From Winogradskyella aurantia (GTDB taxonomy: Bacteria > Bacteroidota > Bacteroidia > Flavobacteriales > Flavobacteriaceae): DNA of 64,000 nucleotides. Shown here piece after piece: positions 24,601 through 32,720 of the stretch. The stretch lies in NCBI RefSeq assembly GCF_002266855.1, contig NZ_NGJN01000005.1, positions 1-64,000 on the forward strand. Direction: 5' to 3'. The position numbers were made by a program, and so were the translations under genes. How positions within the stretch are numbered: position 1 is the stretch's first letter; each line of letters starts with the position of its first letter. A model generated the notes under the pieces. That model searched no databases. It was not told the DNA's origin and worked only from the letters and a program-made list of their open reading frames with translations.

Positions 24601-25053
24601 TTATGACCGCATTTTCCCTGTAAGTTCTTCAATCCTTATCAAGAATACTATGGGGATGTCCTCTGCATAAATTTTACTCGAAAATTCGCTGATGTAATCT
24701 AGGTCCTTGTTCTCTGTGTCCAGAATGATTTTCTTTATGCCTAGGGAAAACTCGTGCAGATATAGTTTAGCTGTACCGCCGTTAATTTCATCATAATTAC
24801 CATGTACTAGAACTGATTTCCACTTGTTGGATCTGAAAATTTCAGCCACGGTTAACGAAATGGAAATCTGTTTGCGCATAGCTCTAATCTTGTGACCTAA
24901 CCCAGAATAGCAGATGATATAATTCTCTTTTTTGTTAAAAAAATAGGTTATAGGTACAGTGTAAGGCCTTTTATTCTCAATGTAAGATAGGTAACCGACA
25001 TAATTACGCATTAATACGTCCTCACAGTGCTTTTGGTCTAGACTCTTCATCAT
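24601..25053 (-). CDS. Pyridoxamine 5'-phosphate oxidase-family flavin protein
   Basis: A 150-residue split-barrel protein of the pyridoxamine phosphate oxidase-like superfamily: CEDVLMRNYVGYLSYIENKRPYTVPITYFF at the N-terminus forms the first strands, and HKIRAMRK followed by SISLTVAEIF fits the FMN-binding region (about 50-75). Members of this small subgroup bind FMN or haem and reduce or detoxify small molecules; its substrate is unknown. The stop lies just right of the 68-bp array. A palindrome resembling a Crp/Fnr site is about 55 bases upstream of the start. Confidence 0.8.
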   Translation of the reverse strand: MMKSLDQKHCEDVLMRNYVGYLSYIENKRPYTVPITYFFNKKENYIICYSGLGHKIRAMRKQISISLTVAEIFRSNKWKSVLVHGNYDEINGGTAKLYLHEFSLGIKKIILDTENKDLDYISEFSSKIYAEDIPIVFLIRIEELTGKMRS

Positions 25054-25102
25054 TTGAATAGGATTTAACCATGAAGTTAAAGTTAATACAGTTTATTTCA
25101 AA

Positions 25103-25114
25103 TGACTTAAGTCA
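25103..25114 (-). promoter_or_regulatory. Possible third Crp/Fnr-type site
   Basis: The perfect palindrome TGACTTAAGTCA has the TGAC-N4-GTCA layout of the sites upstream of the sulfur units. Its centre lies about 55 bases before the oxidase start codon. The -7 box at the matching distance (TAACTTCA on the minus strand) is poor. Confidence 0.35.
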
Positions 25115-25886
25115 GTTTTTGAAAATGTTTAAAGACAGCAAGATTTAGTGCTTAAAAAAAGGCAATTTATAGGGTGCTTTGAAAGGCGTTGGAATTATTT
25201 TGAATCTAAAGCATTCTTCGTAACGTAAGTGCGCCAGCCTATTATAGCTAGCTGTAGTTTTGACGCTTTGCTCAAATCTAATTGCCGCTTAGTGTAAGAC
25301 GGTAGAACAGTTTTGTTTAATTTTGCCAATAGCCTAAAGATCAGTTGTTTCATTCTGCATGATTCTAAATCTTCGGTAAAAGTAGTAAAACTTATCCTAG
25401 AACTAAGTTTTACTATATTTAGGTTGGTGTGCTTAATGTTGGTTATATCGATAAAATAATATCGATGATTAATTTGGCTAAAACTATCATAATGTCTTTG
25501 GTTTAGAGTTTAATTAATAATATTTGTTCTGATTGAGTATCCAATATATAGTATGGATGAATAGTCCTCCAAATGATTTTATTATTTTCTGCCAAATTGA
25601 ATTTATTTTTATAACTAAAAAAACCATATATGTTATATAAATATACCATACGCCTTATAGTAAGTAATAAAATGTAATAATAATAGGGGTTTATGATTTC
25701 AAATATAAATAAATGAAGGGCTTTTTTTAGGTGTTTTTGAAAAACGTAGAGGCTAACTATTTCAAAATAGTCCTTTATTTACGATTTGATCTTTTTGGTT
25801 GCCTATGTTGATGCCTTTGCCCCTCGAAATAAGGACAAAAGAGTTTAATTTATTTTTTGGGTAATCTTTAGGCCTGATATTACGAT

Positions 25887-25894
25887 TATATTTG
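25887..25894 (+). promoter_or_regulatory. -7 box of the secreted endonuclease gene
   Basis: TATATTTG, a full consensus match, 16 bases before the start codon. A TTTG at 25856-25859 is the best -33 candidate but at a long spacing (27). Confidence 0.5.
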
Positions 25895-25910
25895 TTCAAA
25901 ATTCATTTTC

Positions 25911-27869
25911 ATGAAACTGTTTTTATCATTATTACTTTTTTTAGTATCACTTTGTAGCATGGCACAGGATTTAATTATTAATGAACTTGATGCGGATACG
26001 CCTAGTACGGACACGGCAGAGTTTATTGAGCTGAAGTCCACTGTACCTAATTTCACCACTGACGGATTTATTCTGGTATTTTTCAATGGATCGAGTAATG
26101 GCGGTGATTCCAGTTACTTAGTTATTGACCTTAATGGTTATGTCACTGACAATAATGGATTGTTGGTTCTAGGGGGTTCTGAGGTTGTGCCTTACCCTCA
26201 AGTCTTACTGGCAGACAATATAATACAAAATGGTGCTGATGCTGTTGGGATATATCAGGCTTCTATTGACGATTTTCCCGAAGGAACGCTAGCCAACCAA
26301 AATAATTTAATTGACGCTTTGGTCTACGGTACCAATGACGCTGTCGATACAGAGCTGTTAGCGCTATTAGGTGAAACCGTGCAGTATAATGATAATGGTA
26401 CAACAACTACCCCTAGGTCTATACAACGTTTTGTAGATGCCATGGGTAACGAAAGCTACGTTGCTGATACACCCACACCAAGAGGTGAAAACGATGGGTC
26501 GGGAATCCCTATCAATCCCATAGCGATTTCAGTGTCCCAAAGCCAATATAATGAAGGTGATGTATTTGATATTGTCTTTACGGCTGAAGTAAATCTAAGT
26601 TCCGACTTAAATTTCACTATTGGACTTAGCAATGGTGGGTTTGACACCGCTGATTTTACAGGAAACCTTAATCTTACAATCCTAAGTGGTGCTAATTCAA
26701 CTTCAACAGCAATAAATCTCATTAATGACACAGCGGATGAAGGCGATGAGGTATTGCGAATTCAATTTTTGGACTTGGTAGAACCTATTGTACCTGCAAA
26801 TAACAATATCGAAATTAGGGTGGTAGATGATGATTTTACAATGGCTCAGTGGGGAACACCTGTAAATCCTACTACTGGACTCGTTGCAAGTACACAACCC
26901 AATGGTTATTACAATAGTTTAGACGGTTTGGCAGATATAGAATTGAGGCAGGCCTTACAGAATATTATCGCAGATCCATCTATGGTAAGGGCACAAACCT
27001 ATGCAGATGTTATTGATATTTTGTTAGAAGCGGATGAGAACCCTATGAACAGTAATCAGGTATGGTTGGTCTATTCAGAAGAGGGCCGCCCTAAATTAGA
27101 TTTACAGACGGGTAGTAACAGCACAGGCAAATGGAACAGGGAACATACATTTCCACGTTCTCGAGGAGGGTTTGATAGTATAGAAGAGGATGATATAGCT
27201 GATGGGATTGATATCTTTTGGACAACAGAGGCCGATTCTCTGCGCCATGGCAATTCTGATGCTCATGCGTTGAGAGCTGCCGATGCTGCGGAAAATAGTT
27301 CTCGTGGCAATCAACATTATGGGGAATATGTTGGACCCACAGGAACCTTGGGAAGTTTTAGAGGAGACGTTGCAAGAAGCGTTCTTTACATGGAGATAAG
27401 ATATAATGGGTTAGAAGTGGTTAATGGCTTCCCAGATACGGTTGGTCAATTGGGAGATCTGGCAACACTTTTAGACTGGCATAGGAATGACCCACCAGAC
27501 GATTTTGAAATGAACAGAAATAATATTGTCTATCAATGGCAGCGCAATAGGAATCCGTTTATAGATCAACCGCTTTTGGTCGAATATATTTGGGGTGATA
27601 ACGTTGGGGAAGTTTGGAATCAACCGCTTAGTATAAACGTTAACACCCTATCGGAATTGATAGTTTACCCTAATCCGGCGAAAGACCATGTATTTATTTC
27701 AGGATTGTCAAATACTACTAAATTCGAGATTTGGACTGTAGATGGTACATTAGTACAACGGTATACCTCCATTGCTCAGCCTTTGCAACTGAATTTGGCT
27801 CCAGGCCTCTATATAATGAAAGTTGAAGAAGGTCATCAATCTGTAACACGGAAATTGGTAGTTAAATAA
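25911..27869 (+). CDS. Secreted endonuclease I-family protein with T9SS type-A tail
   Basis: A 652-residue exported protein. After a signal peptide (ending CSMA-QD), residues 20-170 form a lamin-tail-like domain (LIINELDADTPSTDTAEFIEL), a module often found on secreted nucleases. A Calx-beta-like region follows (about 200-305), then an endonuclease I domain (about 330-560). The catalytic region is present: WNREHTFPRSRGG, then DAHALRAAD and NSSRGNQHYG. The last 75 residues (LIVYPNPAKDHVFI ... MKVEEGHQSVTRKLVVK) are a type A C-terminal sorting domain, so the nuclease should reach the cell surface or medium through the type IX system. It probably digests extracellular DNA. Confidence 0.92.
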   Translation: MKLFLSLLLFLVSLCSMAQDLIINELDADTPSTDTAEFIELKSTVPNFTTDGFILVFFNGSSNGGDSSYLVIDLNGYVTDNNGLLVLGGSEVVPYPQVLLADNIIQNGADAVGIYQASIDDFPEGTLANQNNLIDALVYGTNDAVDTELLALLGETVQYNDNGTTTTPRSIQRFVDAMGNESYVADTPTPRGENDGSGIPINPIAISVSQSQYNEGDVFDIVFTAEVNLSSDLNFTIGLSNGGFDTADFTGNLNLTILSGANSTSTAINLINDTADEGDEVLRIQFLDLVEPIVPANNNIEIRVVDDDFTMAQWGTPVNPTTGLVASTQPNGYYNSLDGLADIELRQALQNIIADPSMVRAQTYADVIDILLEADENPMNSNQVWLVYSEEGRPKLDLQTGSNSTGKWNREHTFPRSRGGFDSIEEDDIADGIDIFWTTEADSLRHGNSDAHALRAADAAENSSRGNQHYGEYVGPTGTLGSFRGDVARSVLYMEIRYNGLEVVNGFPDTVGQLGDLATLLDWHRNDPPDDFEMNRNNIVYQWQRNRNPFIDQPLLVEYIWGDNVGEVWNQPLSINVNTLSELIVYPNPAKDHVFISGLSNTTKFEIWTVDGTLVQRYTSIAQPLQLNLAPGLYIMKVEEGHQSVTRKLVVK

Positions 27870-27871
27870 AG

Positions 27872-27896
27872 AAGGTGACCCTTTGCAGGTCACCTT
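27872..27896. terminator. Hairpin between convergent nuclease and BlaR1 genes
   Basis: AAGGTGACC (27872-27880) pairs perfectly with GGTCACCTT (27888-27896). The T-run is short, but the location between two convergent stops supports a terminator role. Confidence 0.65.
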
Positions 27897-27902
27897 TAGA
27901 GT

Positions 27903-29990
27903 TTAATCGTTTTTGAAATTCATTTCACTAGTACGTGCAATAAGTGAGCCTTCGGAAATTCCATATTCTATTCCCGGAATACCGTCATCATTTTTCCAAG
28001 AGGCAGAACTTTCGTCACCAGAATTGTGCTTTACACTGATTTTGATACGAGTAATTTCCCCAGCTTTGTTACGTCTGATTTTTGAATACTTTACCGTAAT
28101 TCCAGCTTGCTCTAATAGAGTTTTGTTTTTGTCTAGGATTCTATCTGGCGTATACTTAGTAATGTAGGCCAGGGTGGCATTTTTACTTTCGTCGTCACCT
28201 ATGTAAGCCACGCTACTTACTTCCACTCTGTCAATAACCCATTTTGCTTTTTCCTTGGAGCTAGACCCTTTGGTTTCTACTATAATTACACCGTTTTTGC
28301 CTTTTTCACCATAAGAAGTATCTGTGATGGCCATATCGCCTTGTATAACATTAATCGATTTTATTTTATCTGGTTTTATATTATTTAAATCTTTATATTC
28401 AAGCACCTTGCCATCTACTACTACTATTGGCTTATCTGGTCTATCCAAAACCAATTTTATTCTGTCAATATTATCAGAAGTGGGATTTGGTATGTATATC
28501 TCTGATCCATTTATTTTGGTAGTGATAGTATCAGATATGCTATAAGAGGTACGATTATTTTCGCTATTTTTTGGGTTTGTCGAATCCGATCTATAGCCTT
28601 TGACAATATAAATTGTGTCAGTAATCCTTGTGTTTTTAGGGTTTTCAATAATCTCTTCTACTATAATATCGTCTTTTTTAATAACTTTAACCCTGGCATC
28701 TTCACTATCTTTAATAATTACTTCATGATGGCCATCACTTTTATGGATGATTGTGTGTTTACCGTCATGTTTAATGTCATCAATCAGAATTTCCTCCACA
28801 ATCACAATATTATTTTTTTTATCGACAGCACCAACACCAAAACTGCCATCCTTTGAGGATCTAAAGTAAAAATCAGAGATACCATCTTCTTTTTTTATGG
28901 CATAATTGGCCGATCCGTTTTCGGTATTGAAATCTACGTCAATTGAAGAAATGTAGCCATTAGAATTACGTTTCAGTTCTTTTATTACCATGGTAATTCC
29001 ATTAGACTTCAATTCTCTCTTAATGTCCTCCAGTTGTGTGTCAGTTGTAGCCTTGGTAAAAATAATTTCAATTTGTGGATTTGAGTCTGCATGATCTGCA
29101 TGTATTGCAGTTTTAGAGGGTGTTTCAACATAAACCTCCTTGGTATTCATGCTCATTAAGACGAGCGCTAATAATGGGATAATTAAGGCATATCGCCATT
29201 GCTTTTTAGACTGTGATCTTGATTTTTGTAACATAACTATTCGTTCTTTGATTAATGAATTATAAAAATTATTGGTCAATGCGATATTGTGATTAACAAT
29301 ACTTGTTTTCAACAGCAATTTCTGGTAGGCTTTACAGTTTTGGGCTATTTCCTGGGTCTTAAAATCGGCGATGTATTCTAGGTTTTGCTTGGTCGCCTTT
29401 CGATATAACCATACTATGGGATTAAACCAAAAAATGGTGTAAGCTAGCTCTATTAAGATAATATCGATGGAATGTAATTGGTTTACATGCACTTTCTCAT
29501 GGGTGAGCATCATATGCAGCTCGTCGTGGTCAAAGGAATTGGGATTAAAGACGATCCACTTAAAAAATGAAAAAGGCGATATTTTATTTTTGATAATAAC
29601 ATAGGTGTAAATGCCATCTTTTCGTTTAGGGTGTGATATTAAAAGTAGGGCTAGGGACCCAAATTGAAACAAGAATTTCAGGAGGAAAATCACTAACCCC
29701 AAATAATAAATAATTGGTACAACAGATTGCCATTCAAATTCCGCTTTATCCGTACTGGGTGTATCCACTAAGTTTGTGCTCTGCTCTAGCGCAAGAGAGG
29801 AATAAGGGACCGGTGAGGATTCAATAGGTATTTCTACAGTAATAACAACCAATGGTAGTACTAGGGCAGTAAAAACACCAATCAATAGAAACCAGCGGTT
29901 ATGGTTGAAGAAGGTTTCTCGCTTTAAAAAAAGTGAGAAACACAGATAAAAAATGGCGATGACGATGCTAGCTTTTAATAAATATTCCAT
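27903..29990 (-). CDS. M56 (BlaR1-type) membrane metallopeptidase with plug-like C-terminal region
   Basis: A 695-residue protein. Residues 1-300 form the BlaR1/MecR1 membrane protease: four helices, HEKVH (HExxH zinc motif) near residue 165 and a second conserved stretch NLEYIADFKTQ. A long periplasmic part follows. At about 505-570 it reads PIVVVDGKVLEYKDLNNIKPDKIKSINVIQG...GVIIVETK, the pattern of a TonB-receptor plug domain often fused to Bacteroidota M56 proteins. The gene follows blaI by two bases. BlaR1 proteins sense a signal and cleave BlaI. The signal here is unknown; no beta-lactamase gene is adjacent. Confidence 0.88.
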   Translation of the reverse strand: MEYLLKASIVIAIFYLCFSLFLKRETFFNHNRWFLLIGVFTALVLPLVVITVEIPIESSPVPYSSLALEQSTNLVDTPSTDKAEFEWQSVVPIIYYLGLVIFLLKFLFQFGSLALLLISHPKRKDGIYTYVIIKNKISPFSFFKWIVFNPNSFDHDELHMMLTHEKVHVNQLHSIDIILIELAYTIFWFNPIVWLYRKATKQNLEYIADFKTQEIAQNCKAYQKLLLKTSIVNHNIALTNNFYNSLIKERIVMLQKSRSQSKKQWRYALIIPLLALVLMSMNTKEVYVETPSKTAIHADHADSNPQIEIIFTKATTDTQLEDIKRELKSNGITMVIKELKRNSNGYISSIDVDFNTENGSANYAIKKEDGISDFYFRSSKDGSFGVGAVDKKNNIVIVEEILIDDIKHDGKHTIIHKSDGHHEVIIKDSEDARVKVIKKDDIIVEEIIENPKNTRITDTIYIVKGYRSDSTNPKNSENNRTSYSISDTITTKINGSEIYIPNPTSDNIDRIKLVLDRPDKPIVVVDGKVLEYKDLNNIKPDKIKSINVIQGDMAITDTSYGEKGKNGVIIVETKGSSSKEKAKWVIDRVEVSSVAYIGDDESKNATLAYITKYTPDRILDKNKTLLEQAGITVKYSKIRRNKAGEITRIKISVKHNSGDESSASWKNDDGIPGIEYGISEGSLIARTSEMNFKND

Positions 29991-29992
29991 GT

Positions 29993-30352
29993 TCAGTCCT
30001 TTTTTTCAATTAAGGCTATAATCTCCTTTAGTTCATCGACACTTATTTTTTCTTCTTTAGCAAAAAAAGAAACCACATTCTTGTAGGAACTGTTGAAATA
30101 GTTGTCAATTGCCGAATTCATAAAACGCTTTTTGTAGTCTTCTTTTGAAACAATAGGATAGTATTGGTGGGTTTTTCCATATGCTGTGTGATCTACGTAA
30201 CCTTTTTCCTCAAGATGCCTAATTATGGTTGATAAGGTGTTGTAATGTGGCTTATCATGTTTTATTTCAGCAAGTACATCCTTGACAAAAGCCTTTTCTA
30301 AATGCCATAAGATGTGCATTATTTCTTCTTCTTTATTGGTTAGTTTTTGCAT
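29993..30352 (-). CDS. BlaI/MecI/CopY-family repressor
   Basis: A 119-residue winged-helix repressor: MQKLTNKEEEIMHILWHLEKAFVKDVL at the N-terminus, then the recognition part KPHYNTLSTIIRHLEEKGYV at about residues 35-54, and the conserved wing HTAYGKTHQYYPIV. The C-terminal helices dimerise. In the family, the BlaR1-type protease cleaves the repressor and so relieves repression. The gene is coupled to the BlaR1 gene downstream. Two ACTA-N6-TAGT operator-like dyads overlap its promoter, which fits autoregulation. Confidence 0.93.
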   Translation of the reverse strand: MQKLTNKEEEIMHILWHLEKAFVKDVLAEIKHDKPHYNTLSTIIRHLEEKGYVDHTAYGKTHQYYPIVSKEDYKKRFMNSAIDNYFNSSYKNVVSFFAKEEKISVDELKEIIALIEKKD

Positions 30353-30382
30353 AATCGCACCGTTTTAAAAGATAATTAAAAT

Positions 30383-30427
30383 CAAATATAACTACTTTTT
30401 TAGTTTTATAACTATAAAAATAGTTAT
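30383..30427 (-). promoter_or_regulatory. blaI promoter with two tandem BlaI/MecI-type operators
   Basis: The minus-strand -7 box is TATATTTG (30383-30390). AACTA-N6-TAGTT occurs at 30390-30405 and again at 30410-30425, exactly 20 bases apart; the second lies inside a perfect ATAACTAT-AAAA-ATAGTTAT (30408-30427). The ACTA-N6-TAGT spacing equals that in known BlaI/MecI operators (ACTACATATGTAGT type), and both sites would cover the -33 region. Confidence 0.65.
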
Positions 30428-30508
30428 TTAACGAAAAATTTAGTTTTAGTTTCTAAACCAATCATGTCTTATCTTCGCAACTTATTTCAATAAGATATTG
30501 ATTATAAC

Positions 30509-31471
30509 ATGGCGATGAGCATTTTTTTGGTATTGGTGGGGCTGGTATTGTTAGTTGTCGGTGGTGAGTTTTTAGTGAGGTCGTCAGTGGCACTTTCTTT
30601 TAAATTAAGACTTTCAAAGTTGGTTATTGGCATGACCGTTGTTTCCTTTGCAACATCCGCTCCAGAATTATTGGTGAGTATGCAAGCTGCATTCGATGGG
30701 GTGTCGGATATTGCTTTGGGGAATGTCATTGGCTCTAATATTGCGAATATTGGCTTGGTTTTGGGAATTACGGCAATTATCTCACCTTTAATAGTAGAAC
30801 GTGATTTTTATCGCTTGCATTGGCCCATGATGATGCTATTGTCTTTTGCACTCTATTTCTTTTTAAAAAATGATCTCTTGTTGAGTGCTATTGAGGGGGG
30901 GATTTTTTTTATCTCACTATGTATATTTCTGTTTTTTTTAATCAGGAATTCCAGGAGATCTTTGTCTGCTGTTTCGGTTGGTGATGAGGTCGATGATGCG
31001 CTTTCTAGAGTGTCAAATTTTAAAATCATAATATGGCTTTTAATTGGTGCTGCCGGCTTGTATTTTGGATCAGAATGGCTGGTACAGGGTGCGAAGCAGT
31101 TAGCCACATCTGTTGGAATTAATGACTATGCTATATCGGTAACGGTAATTGCTATTGGTACAAGTGTCCCTGAACTAGCAGCATCGGTAATTGCGGCCAT
31201 TAAGCAGGAAAAAGCTATTTCTATAGGTAATTTAATAGGCTCAAATATCTTCAACATTTCCTCGGTATTAGGCCTTACGGCGATGATTAAGCCTATTCCC
31301 GTTAACCCTGAAACCCCTGAGATTCTTTCAACCAATATTTTTTGGATGATTGGTTTCGCTGCTATCTTGATTCCATTGATGTTGCTTCCTAAGCGTTATT
31401 TTATTAGTAGAGGTAACGGTTTTCTATTATTAGTTGCATACTTGGGCTTTATCGTCTTAACCTTTATATAA
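30509..31471 (+). CDS. Calcium/sodium antiporter (CaCA family, YrbG-like)
   Basis: A 320-residue inner-membrane antiporter with ten or so helices in two inverted halves. The family repeats are clear: GMTVVSFATSAPELLVS near residues 44-60 with GNVIGSNIANIGLVLG after it, and VIAIGTSVPELAASV near 213-227 with GNLIGSNIFNISSVLG after it. These alpha-repeats bind Ca2+ in the YrbG/NCX superfamily. It is divergent from blaI and ends at a terminator shared with glnA. The first ATG is used; a second (MSIFL) is two codons in. Confidence 0.92.
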   Translation: MAMSIFLVLVGLVLLVVGGEFLVRSSVALSFKLRLSKLVIGMTVVSFATSAPELLVSMQAAFDGVSDIALGNVIGSNIANIGLVLGITAIISPLIVERDFYRLHWPMMMLLSFALYFFLKNDLLLSAIEGGIFFISLCIFLFFLIRNSRRSLSAVSVGDEVDDALSRVSNFKIIIWLLIGAAGLYFGSEWLVQGAKQLATSVGINDYAISVTVIAIGTSVPELAASVIAAIKQEKAISIGNLIGSNIFNISSVLGLTAMIKPIPVNPETPEILSTNIFWMIGFAAILIPLMLLPKRYFISRGNGFLLLVAYLGFIVLTFI

Positions 31472-31472
31472 T

Positions 31473-31505
31473 AAAAAAACCCGCTTTATTCAAGCAGGCT
31501 TTTTA
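31473..31505. terminator. Bidirectional terminator between the antiporter gene and glnA
   Basis: An A-run, a CCCGCTT/AAGCAGG stem with one mismatch around TATTC, and a T-run. Confidence 0.75.
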
Positions 31506-31528
31506 TTACTTTCATATTCTAGTAGAAC

Positions 31529-32545
31529 CTATACTTTAGCGGTTTTGACGGTTCTAACAATTCTTCCAGCTACTTTGTATGGATCTGCATTAGATGCTGG
31601 TCGTCTATCTTCTAACCAACCTTTCCATCCTTTTTCAACGGTGATAATTGGTATTCTAATAGAGGCCCCTCTGTCCGAAATGCCATAGCTAAACTCATCA
31701 ATGGACTGCGTCTCATGTTCTCCTGTCAAACGCTGATCGTTAAATTCACCATAGACCTCAATATGTTCCTTAACAACTGGTCTAAAAGCTTCACATATTT
31801 TTTCATAAACCTCTTGGCTACCACATGTTCTCAATGTTGAGTTTGAAAAGTTAGCGTGCATACCAGAACCGTTCCAGTCCATATCTTTACCAAGTGGTTT
31901 TGGATGATACTCTATATAGTATCCGTATTTTTCGGTAAGACGGTCTAATAAATAGCGGGCGACCCATATCTCGTCACCAGCTTTTTTAGCGCCTTTAGCA
32001 AATAATTGAAATTCCCATTGCCCTGAGGCAACCTCTTGATTAATCCCTTCAAAATTTAGACCAGCAGCTATACACATGTCGGCATGTTCTTCAACTAAGT
32101 CCCTGCCGTGGGTATTTCTGCCACCAACCGAACAATAGTATAGACCTTGGGGTGCGGGATAACCACCAACAGGAAAACCTAAAGGCAATTGTGTCTTTCT
32201 GTCCATGATGAAGTATTCTTGCTCAAAACCAAACCAAAAATCATTATCATCATCATCAATAGTAGCCCTTCCATTGGATACGTGAGGTGTGCCATCTGGA
32301 TTTAAAACTTCAGTCATGACTAGGTAGCCGTTCTTCCTCGCTGGATCCGGATAGATAGCTACAGGCTTTAAAAGGCAATCAGAAGAATCACCAGTTGCCT
32401 GACGTGTTGAACTTCCGTCAAAAGACCAAATAGGGCAGTCTTCTAATTTACCACTAAAATTGTCTTCTACTTTAGTCTTACTTCTCATATTTTGAGTAGG
32501 TTTATAGCCATCTAGCCATATATACTCTAATTTCGATTTGCTCAT
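31529..32545 (-). CDS. glnA: Glutamine synthetase, GSII-like (eukaryotic-type)
   Basis: Joins ammonia to glutamate using ATP. With the start at ATG 32545 (MSKSKLEYIWLDGYKP) it has 338 residues, normal for the short GSII-like form. The frame runs further upstream to 32605, but that stretch contains the promoter, so the longer start is rejected. Visible are the beta-grasp N-terminus with IWLDG and RSKTKV, the ATP/metal-site segment FWFGFEQEYFIM and NGSGMHANFS near the middle, and SIRIP near residue 295. It is divergent from a type III synthetase gene. Both carry their own promoter in the 175-base gap. Confidence 0.95.
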   Translation of the reverse strand: MSKSKLEYIWLDGYKPTQNMRSKTKVEDNFSGKLEDCPIWSFDGSSTRQATGDSSDCLLKPVAIYPDPARKNGYLVMTEVLNPDGTPHVSNGRATIDDDDNDFWFGFEQEYFIMDRKTQLPLGFPVGGYPAPQGLYYCSVGGRNTHGRDLVEEHADMCIAAGLNFEGINQEVASGQWEFQLFAKGAKKAGDEIWVARYLLDRLTEKYGYYIEYHPKPLGKDMDWNGSGMHANFSNSTLRTCGSQEVYEKICEAFRPVVKEHIEVYGEFNDQRLTGEHETQSIDEFSYGISDRGASIRIPIITVEKGWKGWLEDRRPASNADPYKVAGRIVRTVKTAKV

Positions 32546-32575
32546 CGTGTTTTTATTTTTAAAAAATTGACCGTA

Positions 32576-32606
32576 CAAAGATTGTGTTTTTTTTATTTCG
32601 GTCAAA
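32576..32606 (-). promoter_or_regulatory. Promoter of the GSII-like glnA
   Basis: Minus strand: TTTG (32603-32606), 19 bases, AATCTTTG (32576-32583), one base from the -7 consensus. It lies inside the longer possible reading frame and so supports the start at 32545. Confidence 0.6.
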
Positions 32607-32696
32607 AAAATAAGGGTCTTTTAGATGAAATGTTATTAATAATTGTTGATAACCCCTTTTTTTTAAGGGTATGAATTACAAAATGTGCATTTTTCG

Positions 32697-32704
32697 TACT
32701 TTTG
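32697..32704 (+). promoter_or_regulatory. -7 box of the type III glutamine synthetase gene
   Basis: TACTTTTG matches TAnnTTTG and ends 16 bases before ATG 32721. It overlaps the first codons of the longer possible frame (from 32685), so the shorter start is preferred and the leader would be very short. Confidence 0.55.
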
Positions 32705-32720
32705 GCAAAAATTTTCCCAT

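Larger units (their letters stand above)
25054..25910. other. 857-base gene-free region
   Basis: No convincing coding frame on either strand. It contains the palindrome TGACTTAAGTCA at 25103-25114, a perfect 12-bp inverted repeat at 25383-25394 / 25404-25415, and two ATCGAT palindromes at 25447-25452 and 25461-25466. A full -7 box lies ahead of the nuclease gene at the right end. The rest is plain AT-rich sequence; a decayed gene or unannotated RNA cannot be excluded. Confidence 0.6.

Noticed and set aside
32546..32605. Extended N-terminus of the GSII-like glutamine synthetase
   Set aside because: The extension contains a -33/-7 promoter and has no counterpart in the family's usual N-terminus.
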